A DNA stretch of 64,000 bases, from assembly GCA_963752565.1 (NCBI GenBank), contig CAVVZC010000015.1, positions 13,425 to 77,424 of the forward strand. The letters run 5' to 3'. Positions 16,360 through 23,954 of the stretch are shown piece by piece. The first letter of the stretch is position 1. Each line of letters begins with the position of its first letter. Origin of the DNA: UBA11574 sp963752565. GTDB taxonomy: Bacteria; Desulfobacterota; Desulfobacteria; Desulfobacterales; UBA11574. The translations under genes and the position numbers were made by a program. The notes under the pieces are model-generated. The model was not told the origin of the DNA. It saw only the letters and a list, made by a program, of their open reading frames with translations, and searched no databases.

Positions 16360-17964
16360 TTACAGGGTAAGCTGCCAATCCGGGAAAAGTTCATCCCATT
16401 CTTCATAAATCCTGCCGGGGTCATGGCGGATATCAAGACGATTGGCTTTTTCGAAAGCCGCTTTTGCTTTGTTAAATTCAGCCTCGGTAATGTTGCCCTG
16501 TTCGAACAGTATTTTCGCCGGCTCAAAAGTTTCATCTGCTTCACGGGGAATCACCCTGACAAGGCCATGGTAAAAGGCCTGCAAGAGTGAGGCTCTGAGT
16601 GATTCCGCAACTTCTCCTCTTTTCTGTCCGGGTTTGACCGTGGCATTTTTACTGAGGTAGCACACCCGGGAGCCGTCTGATATCAGTCGCTGATTTTCTT
16701 CATCCCAGCTTATGTTGGATGGGACAATGAGAATACCCCGTTTTCCAAGGCTCTTGAAATTGATGAGCACGGGTTCATACTTTGTATACGAATCCGGGTA
16801 TCCCCTCTGTCCATGTGGCCCACCGGGTCCGGTAACCAGCGCGAGGCAGATAGAGATTTGATCCTTGCGCACATCCGAATCAACGGAATCGAGTTTACCA
16901 TCGATGGCGGCAACGATCAGTTCGCCCAGATTTTTAAGCCGGCGTGCCACAACCTGCATCTCGGGCTCACCTGCCCGAATATTCATTTCGTAGACCAGTA
17001 TACCCAATGGTTTTCCGGTCTCAGGATCGATGGATACGCGACAGCCCGGGTAGAGAATACATGGCCGGAGAATAGCCTTCTTCTTCATCTCCTCCACAAA
17101 CGGCCGGATGACTTTGTCCCCGACCAATTCTATGAGTTCGGGTGTTTCGGCGGGGTGCATGCCGATGGCTCCCATTCCCCCTGTAACCGGGTTGGTTTGG
17201 CTCGGGGGTCCTTCAAAGCGAAGGGGATAATCCATGGCCGTGGGAAGAATGCAAAAGTTGCCCTTTTTGTCGATCAAGGCGGTAAAGCTGATCTCGATTT
17301 CGGATTTCCAGGCCTCGATCAACAGCGGCCATTTATTGTCCCCGTGCCGTGTCTTGTAGTTGTCGCTGTAGTCCTTCAGGAGTATTTTTCGCACATCGAG
17401 GATGTCTTCAATCCGGAAAACAGGTCGGGAACCTTTGCCGCCGGCGCTGTAAGGATATTTGAAAACTGCGCCACCATGGTTGCGTATGAAATTTGTAACA
17501 ATGCCCTTGATTTGCTGTAGGTCTTTCGCATCCACCACCTCGAACGGTGCAACAGGCACACCGGCTCTTTTCATCCAGGTCTTTGCCTTTACTTTATCCC
17601 CCTCGATGAAAGCCGCCTCTTTTGTCAGACCAATGACCCGGTCACCATAGCCCGCTTCGATGAGTTCATCTACGATGCCCTCATAGATGAGATCTTCAGG
17701 CATAATGACAACACAGTCAATTTCCTTGCTCTCAAACGCAGTTATAATGGCAGACTTGTAATCTTCAAGTGACTTTCCCGGGACGGGGAATATTTTCAAG
17801 GCCCACTTTTTTTTACCCCTGACGGCATCCATTACCGGACCCATACCCGTCATGCCTTTGATTATGGCGCCAATAAACTGGTCTTGTTCAACTGTCGATA
17901 CAGTATACGCACACATACAGGTTCTACCATCTGGTCCAACAAAGCCGATCGTCTTTTTTGCCAT
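16360..17964 (-). CDS. PurD-like ATP-grasp protein (glycinamide ribonucleotide synthetase family)
   Basis: 534 residues. The central and C-terminal parts read as the PurD/GARS ATP-grasp fold: AVFKYPYSAGGKG, TGGMGAIGMHPAETPEL (PurD has TGGMGAYSP-like text), LGILVYEMNIRAGEPEMQVV, and the C-terminal domain with ICLALVTGPGG. The N-terminus (GFVGPDGRTCMCAYT) is not the usual PurD glycine-rich start, and the C-terminal ~70 residues are an extension. So it may be a divergent PurD or a ligase with another substrate. The start at 17964 is chosen for its GGAAGG site; an ATG 24 bases upstream lacks one. It lies upstream of serA on the same strand. Confidence 0.78.
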   Translation of the reverse strand: MAKKTIGFVGPDGRTCMCAYTVSTVEQDQFIGAIIKGMTGMGPVMDAVRGKKKWALKIFPVPGKSLEDYKSAIITAFESKEIDCVVIMPEDLIYEGIVDELIEAGYGDRVIGLTKEAAFIEGDKVKAKTWMKRAGVPVAPFEVVDAKDLQQIKGIVTNFIRNHGGAVFKYPYSAGGKGSRPVFRIEDILDVRKILLKDYSDNYKTRHGDNKWPLLIEAWKSEIEISFTALIDKKGNFCILPTAMDYPLRFEGPPSQTNPVTGGMGAIGMHPAETPELIELVGDKVIRPFVEEMKKKAILRPCILYPGCRVSIDPETGKPLGILVYEMNIRAGEPEMQVVARRLKNLGELIVAAIDGKLDSVDSDVRKDQISICLALVTGPGGPHGQRGYPDSYTKYEPVLINFKSLGKRGILIVPSNISWDEENQRLISDGSRVCYLSKNATVKPGQKRGEVAESLRASLLQAFYHGLVRVIPREADETFEPAKILFEQGNITEAEFNKAKAAFEKANRLDIRHDPGRIYEEWDELFPDWQLTL

Positions 17965-18383
17965 AGCATTCCTTCCTTTTTTATGCACAAGTTTAGGGTA
18001 TTAAATATTCACAAGCTTAAACCTTTTGTCAATACTTGATATGGCATGACGTATCGTATTTTTTGGCATTCTTGTTAACTCAAGTTCTTTACGGATCATT
18101 GCTGAAAAGCATTTGAAGCCGGGGGCCTTACACGTTGTTGGCATAGCCAAAAATTAAGGATACGAAACTTGAGATGTTAACTTTATGTTGAATTTGCAGA
18201 TAAAATGAAATATTTGAGGACAACCAATAAATCCAGGGGGCTTTGGACCCCGGTTTAGTAAAGAACAAAAGATTAAACTGGGCAAGCAGGATTAACGGAA
18301 CTGTCAGAATTAAGATTGGAATTTTAACCCTGATCCATAGCCCCTGACACCTGAACCCTTAACGAACCATGGAGGGAATCTAT
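17965..18383. other. Divergent intergenic gap with a repeat element
   Basis: About 420 bases without a gene. It contains the 108-base inverted-repeat element at 18074-18181 and a low-complexity stretch near 18325-18360 (CCCCTGACACCTGAACCC-like). Promoters for the PurD-like gene (minus) and the TPR gene (plus) must lie here. Confidence 0.4.
18074..18181. repeat. 108-base MITE-like element (ACTCAAGTT termini)
   Basis: GTTAACTCAAGTTCTTTACGG (written in parts: GTTAACTCAAGTT then CTTTACGG) at 18074-18094 is matched inverted at 18158-18181 (GTTAAC...TCAAGTTTCGTATCC on the minus strand). The termini belong to the same family as those of the 7015-7276 element. It encodes nothing and may be a shortened copy. 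Confidence 0.5.
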
Positions 18384-18680
18384 ATGCTGCCATTCGAAGA
18401 GGCCGTCGAGAAAATTAATGAAATGTTAAAACAGAATCCTGAAAACGCCGACATGTGGTGCAGCCTGGGGGTGGCCCTGATTGAGATGAAAAAGTACGAT
18501 GAAGCCATCGAAAAATTTGAAAAAGCCGTGAAACTCAGTCCTCAGCTTCCATCAGCCTGGTACGGCTGGGGGATTGCACTAAAGGCCTTGGGACAAGATG
18601 AGGCAGCCGTCGAGAAAATTAAAACCGCCATGGAAATGGACCAAAACAGCGACAAAGATCCATCCGAACCCGAAAAATAG
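18384..18680 (+). CDS. Small TPR-repeat protein
   Basis: 98 residues with two to three tetratricopeptide repeats (ENADMWCSLGVALIEM, then YDEAIEKFEKAVKLSP, then PSAWYGWGIALKALG). No signal peptide, so probably cytoplasmic and a protein-protein adaptor. The start at 18384 is chosen because GGAGGG lies 7 bases before it; the ATG at 18369 would place that site inside the gene. The next gene lies 190 bases downstream and may be separate. Confidence 0.8.
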   Translation: MLPFEEAVEKINEMLKQNPENADMWCSLGVALIEMKKYDEAIEKFEKAVKLSPQLPSAWYGWGIALKALGQDEAAVEKIKTAMEMDQNSDKDPSEPEK

Positions 18681-18869
18681 GTTCCTTAAACCCGGCCAAG
18701 AATTTTTTCTTGACCGTCCGGTATCAATTGTGTATTCAATTTATTTAATTAAACCGAACAGTTCAGATTGGTATGGATTCTCGTTTTCAAAAGGGCAGAA
18801 TCTTCAATTTCGCTGATCTTACATTGCCGCGTCTTCCGCTCAAGCTGCCCTTAACAAAGGAGGCAGAAA

Positions 18870-19079
18870 ATGTCTGAAGGAAAGCTTGACAAACGATTTG
18901 GCGCTGTAGCCATAGAAAAAGGATTCATTACTCTCGAACATCTTATTGAGGCGATGAAGATTCAGATCCTCGAAAATACGGATGGTTCCGATCACCGTCT
19001 CATCGGCCAAATCTTATGGGAAGAAGGCTATCTAAAAACCGAACAGATTAATGAAGTGCTCAAATCTATGGGTATTTAA
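18870..19079 (+). CDS. Conserved small protein, MshEN-like
   Basis: 69 residues with an ideal AAAGGAGG ribosome-binding site. The text RFGAVAIEKGFITLEHLIEAM ... LIGQILWEEGYLKTEQINEVLKSM repeats a pattern (no-more-than-20-residue helix-turn units with GxLxxxQL-like turns) seen in the N-terminal domain of type II/IV secretion ATPases (MshEN/GspE-N). In that family the domain binds cyclic-di-GMP in some members; this protein is only a part of such a domain, so binding is speculative. It is a known type of small Desulfobacterota protein of unknown function. Confidence 0.72.
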   Translation: MSEGKLDKRFGAVAIEKGFITLEHLIEAMKIQILENTDGSDHRLIGQILWEEGYLKTEQINEVLKSMGI

Positions 19080-19705
19080 AACTTTTAAAATCTTTTTTGT
19101 ATCTTTCTTTTTGCTGCGGTTTCAGCGTTTTATCGGGGTTATTTCAGGGCTTTTCTGATCCCGGTTAAATAATGAACTCAAGTTTCGCACCCCAATATTG
19201 CTAAAAAAGCTTGTGTTTAGCAGGCTGAACCCCGTTTTAGTGAGTAACGGGGCCCCGATAACGAGATTTACGTTTTGCTCCAACAGGCACAACATTCAGG
19301 AATAATGTTGAGTTTTTAATCCCTGATCCCGCTGGAGGCGGGCAACCAATGACCATAGGTGCCATATGTCATTTTAATGCTGCAATACCTCTGCAAGTTG
19401 TCTTGACATATCAACTTTCTTGCCTTTCCCATTTTTGGGTTTCGTAACCCCACCCTGTGGGGTTATAATTATGTAAAACTTTTCATAAATATTGTTAAGT
19501 ATACCTCATAATTTCCGATGCTTCAGGATAAATCCATACTGCCAATCATTTCTTTCAATTGACATAACCATCTAATATTATTTCAATTTAAATTGATGCC
19601 CATTACAACCATCTAATTTTGCACGATTTTTGCATTCAACAAATTAAGATATCTCAAATTTTATATTCGATATTAAATTAAAAGTTTCATAAGGATAGCG
19701 TACAA
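19080..19705. other. Gap with repeats and hairpins, no gene
   Basis: About 625 bases. It contains a copy of AACTCAAGTTTCGCACCCC (19175-19193), a hairpin CCCCGTT / AACGGGG (19230-19252), and a hairpin AACCCCA-ccctg-TGGGGTT (19446-19464) about 40 bases after a TTGACATATC motif (19403). That motif recurs at the promoters at 20404, 23121 and elsewhere. A further small transcript is possible but weakly supported. The promoter for the PilZ-like gene is probably in the AT-rich right end. Confidence 0.4.
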
Positions 19706-20059
19706 ATGTTTAAGTTCATTAAGACAAAAAATCACAACATAATCGACTTGGCCCAGCGTAGACTTAAAGCAAAATTCATTTTAGGCGAATACCACAGTGT
19801 ACAATTCGTTTTAAATGGAAGTGGTCTACCCTACCTGTTTAGATTACGATATAATACCTCAAATGGGCCATATGTTCTTGTAAAACAAGATTTCTCTGTG
19901 TTCAAAGAATTGAAAGTTGGTGATTTATTGGACATGGAATACAATCGGTCTGATTCATTTGGTGACGGCAAAACGTTTAAAACTCTAATAACTTCAAAAA
20001 TTCCACATGATCATTATACGGGGTATTCTATTGTCGAGTTATCTATCATCAATAATTAA
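19706..20059 (+). CDS. PilZ-like small protein (putative cyclic-di-GMP receptor)
   Basis: 117 residues. The pattern LAQRRLKAKF, RYNTSNGPYVLVKQD, FKELKVGDLLDMEY resembles the PilZ beta-barrel (a basic RxxxR-like N-terminus, an N-S-G-like turn, then the KVGD strand), and similar short Desulfobacterales proteins are annotated as PilZ. The RxxxR and D/NxSxxG motifs are imperfect, so binding of cyclic-di-GMP is not assured. It is followed 33 bases later by an HTH gene, likely co-transcribed. Confidence 0.5.
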   Translation: MFKFIKTKNHNIIDLAQRRLKAKFILGEYHSVQFVLNGSGLPYLFRLRYNTSNGPYVLVKQDFSVFKELKVGDLLDMEYNRSDSFGDGKTFKTLITSKIPHDHYTGYSIVELSIINN

Positions 20060-20091
20060 AAAGAGAAATAAGATTAAACTAAATTGTTCCT

Positions 20092-20298
20092 ATGGTTAAG
20101 AATATAGAGAAGAATTCCTTAAGAGAAATTAGAGAGTCTTTATTGATAAGCAAGGCCGAGCTTTCCAAAAAGGCCGACATTTCACCGCGCACCATCACAC
20201 GAATAGAGCGGGGCAAGCCATGCAGGATGGAAACAAAACGAAAGATTGTTTTAGCCTTAGGTTTAAAATTATCAGACAGGAACAAAGTTTTTCATTAA
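20092..20298 (+). CDS. Small XRE-type HTH protein (paralog of the one at 58776)
   Basis: 68 residues, all one helix-turn-helix domain: LREIRESLLISKAELSKKA, DISPRTITRIERGKPCRM, TKRKIVLALGLKLSDRNKVF. A second copy (58776-58970, minus) is about three-quarters identical and ends in the same SDRNK-FH. The strongly conserved tail indicates a defined subfamily. It probably regulates nearby genes; targets are unknown. A terminator follows at 20332. Confidence 0.87.
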   Translation: MVKNIEKNSLREIRESLLISKAELSKKADISPRTITRIERGKPCRMETKRKIVLALGLKLSDRNKVFH

Positions 20299-20331
20299 GT
20301 TAAAAAGTGATACCAAATTGTCAAAGAGCAT

Positions 20332-20363
20332 AACCCCTGCCGGTTATTTCGTTAGGGGTTTAT
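20332..20363 (+). terminator. Rho-independent terminator after the HTH gene
   Basis: AACCCCT (20332-20338) pairs with AGGGGTT (20354-20360), followed by TTATTTG. It closes the PilZ-like + HTH transcript. Confidence 0.7.
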
Positions 20364-20403
20364 TTGTTTACCAGGTCGAGCCCGTGGGTTTATAAAAAAC
20401 ATC

Positions 20404-20431
20404 TTGACATATCACATTGTGGCATTATATC
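20404..20431 (+). promoter_or_regulatory. Promoter of small RNA candidate 1 with palindromic spacer
   Basis: -35 TTGACA (20404-20409), 16-base spacer containing CACATTGTG, -10 TATATC (20426-20431). The same layout (TTGACAT, CACA/TGTG palindrome, AT-rich -10) occurs at 35696-35722, 38852-38879 and 59408-59435, indicating a shared regulator. Confidence 0.65.
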
Positions 20432-20437
20432 TTACCA

Positions 20438-20528
20438 AATAACATTATGGTTTTTTTTGATTTCCCCATAATGTTACTCCTTTCAATGACCCCTGAGGGT
20501 TTGTCTCTCTCTCAGGGGTCTTTTATTT
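20438..20528 (+). ncRNA. Candidate small RNA 1 (about 90 nt)
   Basis: Directly after the promoter: hairpin AACATTATGG / CCATAATGTT (20441-20450 with 20466-20475, 10 perfect pairs, T-rich loop), then a single-stranded CU-rich stretch ACTCCTTTC that resembles the anti-Shine-Dalgarno end of 16S rRNA, then a terminator GACCCCTGAG / CTCAGGGGTC (20488-20497 with 20511-20520, 10 perfect pairs) and TTTTATTTT. A homologous unit lies at 35604-35690 on the minus strand. Read on the other strand there is an AAAGGAG site and a 12-codon frame, but the promoter and terminator favour the RNA. Confidence 0.6.
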
Positions 20529-20689
20529 TCCATGACAAGCCGAAAGCTCATCATAGTTTTTGTTCTTGCGCCCGCGCAGCATTTTTTGATTCATCAGATA
20601 ACGGCTTCGGTTTGTCCGGTATGGGATTCTTGCGATAATAATCAACCTTTTTTATTGATTTAAATATATGAATATTATAAGAAATTATT

Positions 20690-20842
20690 ATGGCAAGAAA
20701 ACATATGACAACCAGTATTGATAATGACCTTCTAAAAGAAGTTAAAAAGCTCGCTATCGATTTAGAAAGACCTATAAATGATCTTATAGAAGAATCCTTC
20801 CGGGATCTTCTTGAAAAATACGAGAAGAAAGATAATAAATAA
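20690..20842 (+). CDS. Small ribbon-helix-helix-like protein (50 aa)
   Basis: 50 residues: MARKHMTTSIDNDLLKEVKK, then LAIDLERPINDLIEESF and a charged tail. This is the layout of ribbon-helix-helix DNA-binding proteins (one short strand followed by two helices), often antitoxins or small repressors. No toxin gene follows directly; the next gene starts 90 bases later. The ribosome-binding site is weak (AAGAAATT). Confidence 0.65.
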   Translation: MARKHMTTSIDNDLLKEVKKLAIDLERPINDLIEESFRDLLEKYEKKDNK

Positions 20843-20931
20843 CCCGTAACCGAGAGGTTGCCATGGACTAATTATCAAGACCCCATTTCCCATAGAGAGG
20901 GGGTGTTGTGTTTGCAAGAAAGGGGGATATT

Positions 20932-21372
20932 ATGGAAGAACATAAACAACAACCTATTAATGATGATGTTGTAGAGGAACACGTCCAACAACCTATTGAG
21001 GATGATATTATTGAGGAACAAATCCAACGACGCATATCTGAAAAGAAAGAATCTTTTATTGACAGAATTAAAAAAAGCGGTCGTGTCATTGCCGAAAAAA
21101 GCGCTATAGCAAAAAACAGTATGGCGGAGAAATTCGCCAAGATTGATGCAGAAAATTGTACATTACAAGAGGCTATGGCAAAAATTGAAAAAGATGTTTT
21201 TGCCGGGACAAAGATTCTTGAAGTTTTGGAGGCAAGATTCATGGGATCTGCAAGAAAGCTTAGAGATCAAATCGCCAGAAAAACGGCAAAGACAATTTAT
21301 GAAAGATGGGACAATGATCAGGAAAAAGAAGAAATGAAACAAGTCATTGAACTGGACTATGACGATGTTTAA
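20932..21372 (+). CDS. Hypothetical acidic coiled-coil protein
   Basis: 146 residues; no known family recognised. The N-terminus holds three imperfect repeats (HKQQPINDDVVEE, HVQQPIEDDIIEE, QIQRRISEKKE), followed by a Lys/Ala-rich helical stretch and an acidic end. Start chosen at 20932 because GGGGGA lies 6 bases upstream. The repeats and the lack of signal peptide suggest a cytoplasmic protein-interaction role, without further support. Confidence 0.6.
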   Translation: MEEHKQQPINDDVVEEHVQQPIEDDIIEEQIQRRISEKKESFIDRIKKSGRVIAEKSAIAKNSMAEKFAKIDAENCTLQEAMAKIEKDVFAGTKILEVLEARFMGSARKLRDQIARKTAKTIYERWDNDQEKEEMKQVIELDYDDV

Positions 21373-21822
21373 ATAAAAATATCAAAAAGACCGCAACGCA
21401 GCTGATGTGTAATATTGCCACCGTTTAATAATGAATCTGATCGACTAACATGATCCGGGACGATGTAGAGCTTTATATGTGTCGGTGAAAGAACATGATT
21501 TAACACTTATCACAAATATGATATCTGTATATCAATTATTGTTGTGAATGGTTTTGATACCGGCAAGAAGACAGAACATTTCATTTCGGTAATAAATTTT
21601 CAGTTTTGGGAATTATGACTAAGGAACACAATCGAAAATTAACACCAAAGTGATCATACCCCATGGAGTATAAAAATTTCCTTTTCCCACTTTTTATCTT
21701 TTAAATCTACTAATAAACAATACCTATAATTGACATTTATTCCTTCGTGAATATTTATATAATTATGATATTATTATTATTTCACAAATTCCAAGAAAGA
21801 CAATTTATCCGGAGACAAAACG
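21373..21822. other. Gap with one copy of the TGATATCTGTATATCA repeat
   Basis: About 450 AT-rich bases without a gene. 21524-21572 is a copy of a dispersed repeat (AATATGATATCTGTATATCA, then TTGTTGTGA, then GATAC-GG) found also at 26159, 27054 and, inverted, 42141. Confidence 0.45.
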
Positions 21823-22321
21823 ATGGAAATAATTAAAAAATATAGATTCTTAAGTGTTTTTTTAGTTGCCTTTGTTATCTCCAGTTGTGCTTCATGGCAA
21901 AAGAACTATGGAAAGCTCAGAATTTTACCTGAAAACCAGAATGAAGTGACCATTCAAGATTTAATAGACAAATGGGATGATTATAACATTTATTATTCCG
22001 ACAATTATGAGGAATCCAACCGTTCGAACACCTCTGGGGATCATTTTCGATCCGAAAAATAATGATACAACGCTGGTGGGTGATCGGTTGTATAAGGTCA
22101 GGGATCAAAACGATTTGATAGAGATGACTAAATGGATTTATTTGACCACTCAGTATGAGCCCTGGCTAAACGAGATTTTAGGGCCGGATGGCAGGTTTTA
22201 TGGATATCTTTATTACTCATATGGATTTGTAACCCTTAAAATGGTTGGTGATAATACGATGTATGTATTTAGTCTGGAGGATCCTCGAGAAGAGGGCCTT
22301 GGTGAAGATACCCATAATTAG
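21823..22321 (+). pseudogene. Lipoprotein gene with a frameshift
   Basis: The first frame (21823-22062) gives a lipoprotein signal (FVISSCASWQ, lipobox Cys near residue 22) and about 45 more residues; the continuation is in the next frame to 22321 (TPLGIIFDPKNNDTTLVGD ... MYVFSLEDPREEG). The switch is near 22020-22035. Joined, it makes a ~165-aa outer-membrane-type lipoprotein of unknown family. Either a decayed gene or a sequence error. A copy of a terminator-bearing repeat follows at 22341. Confidence 0.65.
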
Positions 22322-22340
22322 ATATGAAATCTCAATTCGG

Positions 22341-22450
22341 TACTTTTGATACCTGGTATTAAACACACGTATCATGTCTATAAAAAAAACGTGTGATACC
22401 GTTTTCCAATAAGGACAAATCCATTTGACGGGGTTTGCTTTTTTTGCATT
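22341..22450 (+). repeat. Repeat family C, copy 1 (CACACGTATCATG ... terminator hairpin)
   Basis: About 110 bases: ACACG / CGTGT inverted arms around TATCATGTCTATAAA, then a second hairpin (ACAAATCC with GGGTTTGC) and a long T-tract. Copies lie at 24481-24590, 25492-25576 and, inverted, 63198-63300. It follows a gene end here and at 24.5 kb, so it can act as a terminator. Confidence 0.6.
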
Positions 22451-22546
22451 TTTGAGGCAAACGCCATCATCTACTCGCAATTAACTCCTATAGTCCTATC
22501 AATAAAAACATAGCTTTTTACCACCATATATTGCATTATTTTTTAC

Positions 22547-22724
22547 TTGACATACAATATATATTATTTTATGCAATATTTAAGGGTCAGTTAGTATAGC
22601 TCGACCTAAGAGATATGCTATACAACATTTCAGGAGACTATTGTACGTGGCAAGGGCCTCGTAGGATTGTCAACCTTTCTTCATAATTCTTCGAAAGGGC
22701 GATTCAGTTGAATCGCCCTTTTTC
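22547..22724 (+). ncRNA. Candidate small RNA 3
   Basis: A promoter-like TTGACA (22547-22552) with an AT-rich downstream half, flanked by inverted ATTGCAT / ATGCAAT words, leads into ~120 bases without a good gene. There is a hairpin GTATAGC / GCTATAC (22594-22600 with 22617-22623), an AGGAGA box, and a strong terminator AAGGGCGATT / AATCGCCCTT (22695-22704 with 22711-22720) with T-tract. A 24-codon frame from 22616 is possible but has a weak start. Confidence 0.5.
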
Positions 22725-23120
22725 GTTAACACTCTATCAAACCCACTCTTTTTGCTTTTTTGTGGATTTTACGATATATGCAATCAACTCTAATTCACAT
22801 TGGGTTGTGCTTATCAAAGAATCTATAGGTTTGATTTCGGGCGGAAACCCTCACTTTTTGATAATTCAATTGTAGGCACGAGGTCTGCACTTTTCGGTAC
22901 CTAAACTTCTAAATACGTTGTTGATTCATTTCATTTATCTTTTTCAGACTTTACCGTATTACCTTCACATGACTTATCATTTATCTATTTTTTGTATAAA
23001 TTAGTATAACAAAGCATAAAACCCATCAAAATATGAAATAAATTCCACGAAGAGAGTGGTATAAAATTACATATAGCTATGAAAATAAATGCCACAACTA
23101 ATTGAATCTATTCGTTTTAC
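22725..23120. other. AT-rich gap, nothing recognised
   Basis: About 400 bases between the terminator at 22720 and the TTGACA box at 23121. I see no gene or clear structure. Confidence 0.4.
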
Positions 23121-23149
23121 TTGACATATCTACTTTTTTCTGCTTACCT
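23121..23149 (+). promoter_or_regulatory. Promoter of the 23 kb riboswitch transcript
   Basis: -35 TTGACA (23121-23126) with a 17- or 18-base T-rich spacer and a weak -10 (TTACCT or TACCTA). It begins with the same TTGACATATC word as the promoters at 19403 and 20404. Confidence 0.45.
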
Positions 23150-23182
23150 AAAGATTCCCAAAAAACCTAAATTATACCAAGA

Positions 23183-23292
23183 AAAAGCCAAAATCCGAGA
23201 AATCGGCTGACGGAAAGCCGCGGGTCTGAATATTCGTGTTGAGTTTCCCTTAAGGTATATCTAATTCGGAATAGATAGCCGGGCTACCGAGT
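23183..23292 (+). promoter_or_regulatory. Variant GEMM-I (cyclic-dinucleotide) riboswitch before a PEP-CTERM gene
   Basis: P2 hairpin CCGA-GAAA-TCGG, then TGACGGAAAGCCGCGGG, a variable stem, then ATAGCCGGGCTACCGA. This matches GEMM-I, but the core reads GACGGAAA instead of GACGCAAA and the 5' side reads GCCAAAA instead of GGGCAAA. The minus-strand element at 35337-35425 shares these changes. Downstream, ACCGA of the aptamer could pair with TTCGGT just before a T-tract (23324-23340), a possible terminator switch. The ligand is uncertain because of the altered core. Confidence 0.75.
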
Positions 23293-23355
23293 GTGACATC
23301 GTTAAGATCGCATCAGGTTTAGTTCGGTTTTTATTCTTTTTTAGGAGGTAGTAAG

Positions 23356-23592
23356 ATGAATTATATATTCGTGTTTTTATGTATTATGATTATGTTTTTT
23401 GGAATTGTAGGCTGCCCTTCAAATGATGAGTTGACACCTAACTCTTCCCCATCGACTCTAGTTTCAAAATTGTCAACCGATACCACTTCAGATGGTGGTC
23501 CTTCCCCAGTTCCCGAGCCTGCGACACTGTTACTTCTTGGCTCTGGTTTGGTTGGTCTTGCGGTATTTGGGCGAAAAAGGTTTAAAAAATAA
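23356..23592 (+). CDS. Small PEP-CTERM sorted surface protein
   Basis: 78 residues with an AGGAGG site. N-terminal signal with a possible lipobox (FFGIVGC), a short Ser/Thr-rich middle, and a textbook C-terminal PEP-CTERM sorting signal: VPEPATLLLLGSGLVGLAVF followed by GRKRFKK. Such proteins are processed by exosortase and linked to exopolysaccharide or biofilm matrix. It is controlled by the riboswitch just upstream and is followed 6 bases later by a 50-aa Arg-rich protein gene. No exosortase gene is in the window. Confidence 0.88.
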   Translation: MNYIFVFLCIMIMFFGIVGCPSNDELTPNSSPSTLVSKLSTDTTSDGGPSPVPEPATLLLLGSGLVGLAVFGRKRFKK

Positions 23593-23598
23593 GTGGGC

Positions 23599-23751
23599 AT
23601 GAGCCAAATATTGCCCGATAATGGCGGTCGGCGTTTAGGTATAGATAGACGTCAATACTCATATTATGCACATATTCCTGAACGAAGATCTGGCAAAGAC
23701 AGGAGAAGCGGACTTGATAGAAGGCTAAAAACAAGGACATCAAAAGAATAA
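23599..23751 (+). CDS. 50-aa Arg-rich protein with DRR repeats (paralog of 56365-56517)
   Basis: 50 residues: MSQILPDNGGRRLGIDRRQY, then HIPERRSGKDRRSGLDRRL. The core GGRRLG-DRRQ-SY-HIPERRSGK-RRSGLDRR is nearly identical in a second gene at 56365-56517, so selection on the protein is clear. No known family; the charge suggests binding to nucleic acid or acidic polymer. It lies 6 bases after the PEP-CTERM gene and is closed by a strong terminator, so both are under the same riboswitch. Confidence 0.75.
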   Translation: MSQILPDNGGRRLGIDRRQYSYYAHIPERRSGKDRRSGLDRRLKTRTSKE

Positions 23752-23764
23752 ATGAAATTTTTAA

Positions 23765-23797
23765 AAGGCAGGGTCATTGATGACCCTGCCTTTTTTT
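23765..23797 (+). terminator. Strong terminator of the PEP-CTERM operon
   Basis: GGCAGGGTCA (23767-23776), loop TTGA, TGACCCTGCC (23781-23790), then seven T. Confidence 0.9.
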
Positions 23798-23826
23798 AAA
23801 TTGCAGGTCACCGCAATAGATCTACA

Positions 23827-23943
23827 ATGGGAGACCCTCCCAGGCGCCTTGACCTAATGCTTGGGACTCGGCAGTCTATCCAGATCACCTTGATGGTGAC
23901 TGATGAGGTAGGTCATCCAGTCAGGATCAATGTTCCTGATTAA
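23827..23943 (+). CDS. Possible 38-aa ORF, weakly supported
   Basis: A 38-codon frame (MGDPPRRLDLMLGTRQSI ... DEVGHPVRINVPD) ending 11 bases before the next gene. It has no clear ribosome-binding site and may be the tail of a decayed gene. Recorded because nothing else explains the gap. Confidence 0.2.
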   Translation: MGDPPRRLDLMLGTRQSIQITLMVTDEVGHPVRINVPD

Positions 23944-23954
23944 AGGAGGATGGT

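Noticed and set aside
20417..20638. 73-codon frame over small RNA candidate 1
   Set aside because: It runs through a perfect terminator hairpin and has no ribosome-binding site or family pattern.
22217..22480. 87-codon minus-strand frame
   Set aside because: It lies across the end of the lipoprotein gene and a copy of repeat C. Similar peptide fragments at 24410 and 63159 come from the same repeat, not from a gene.
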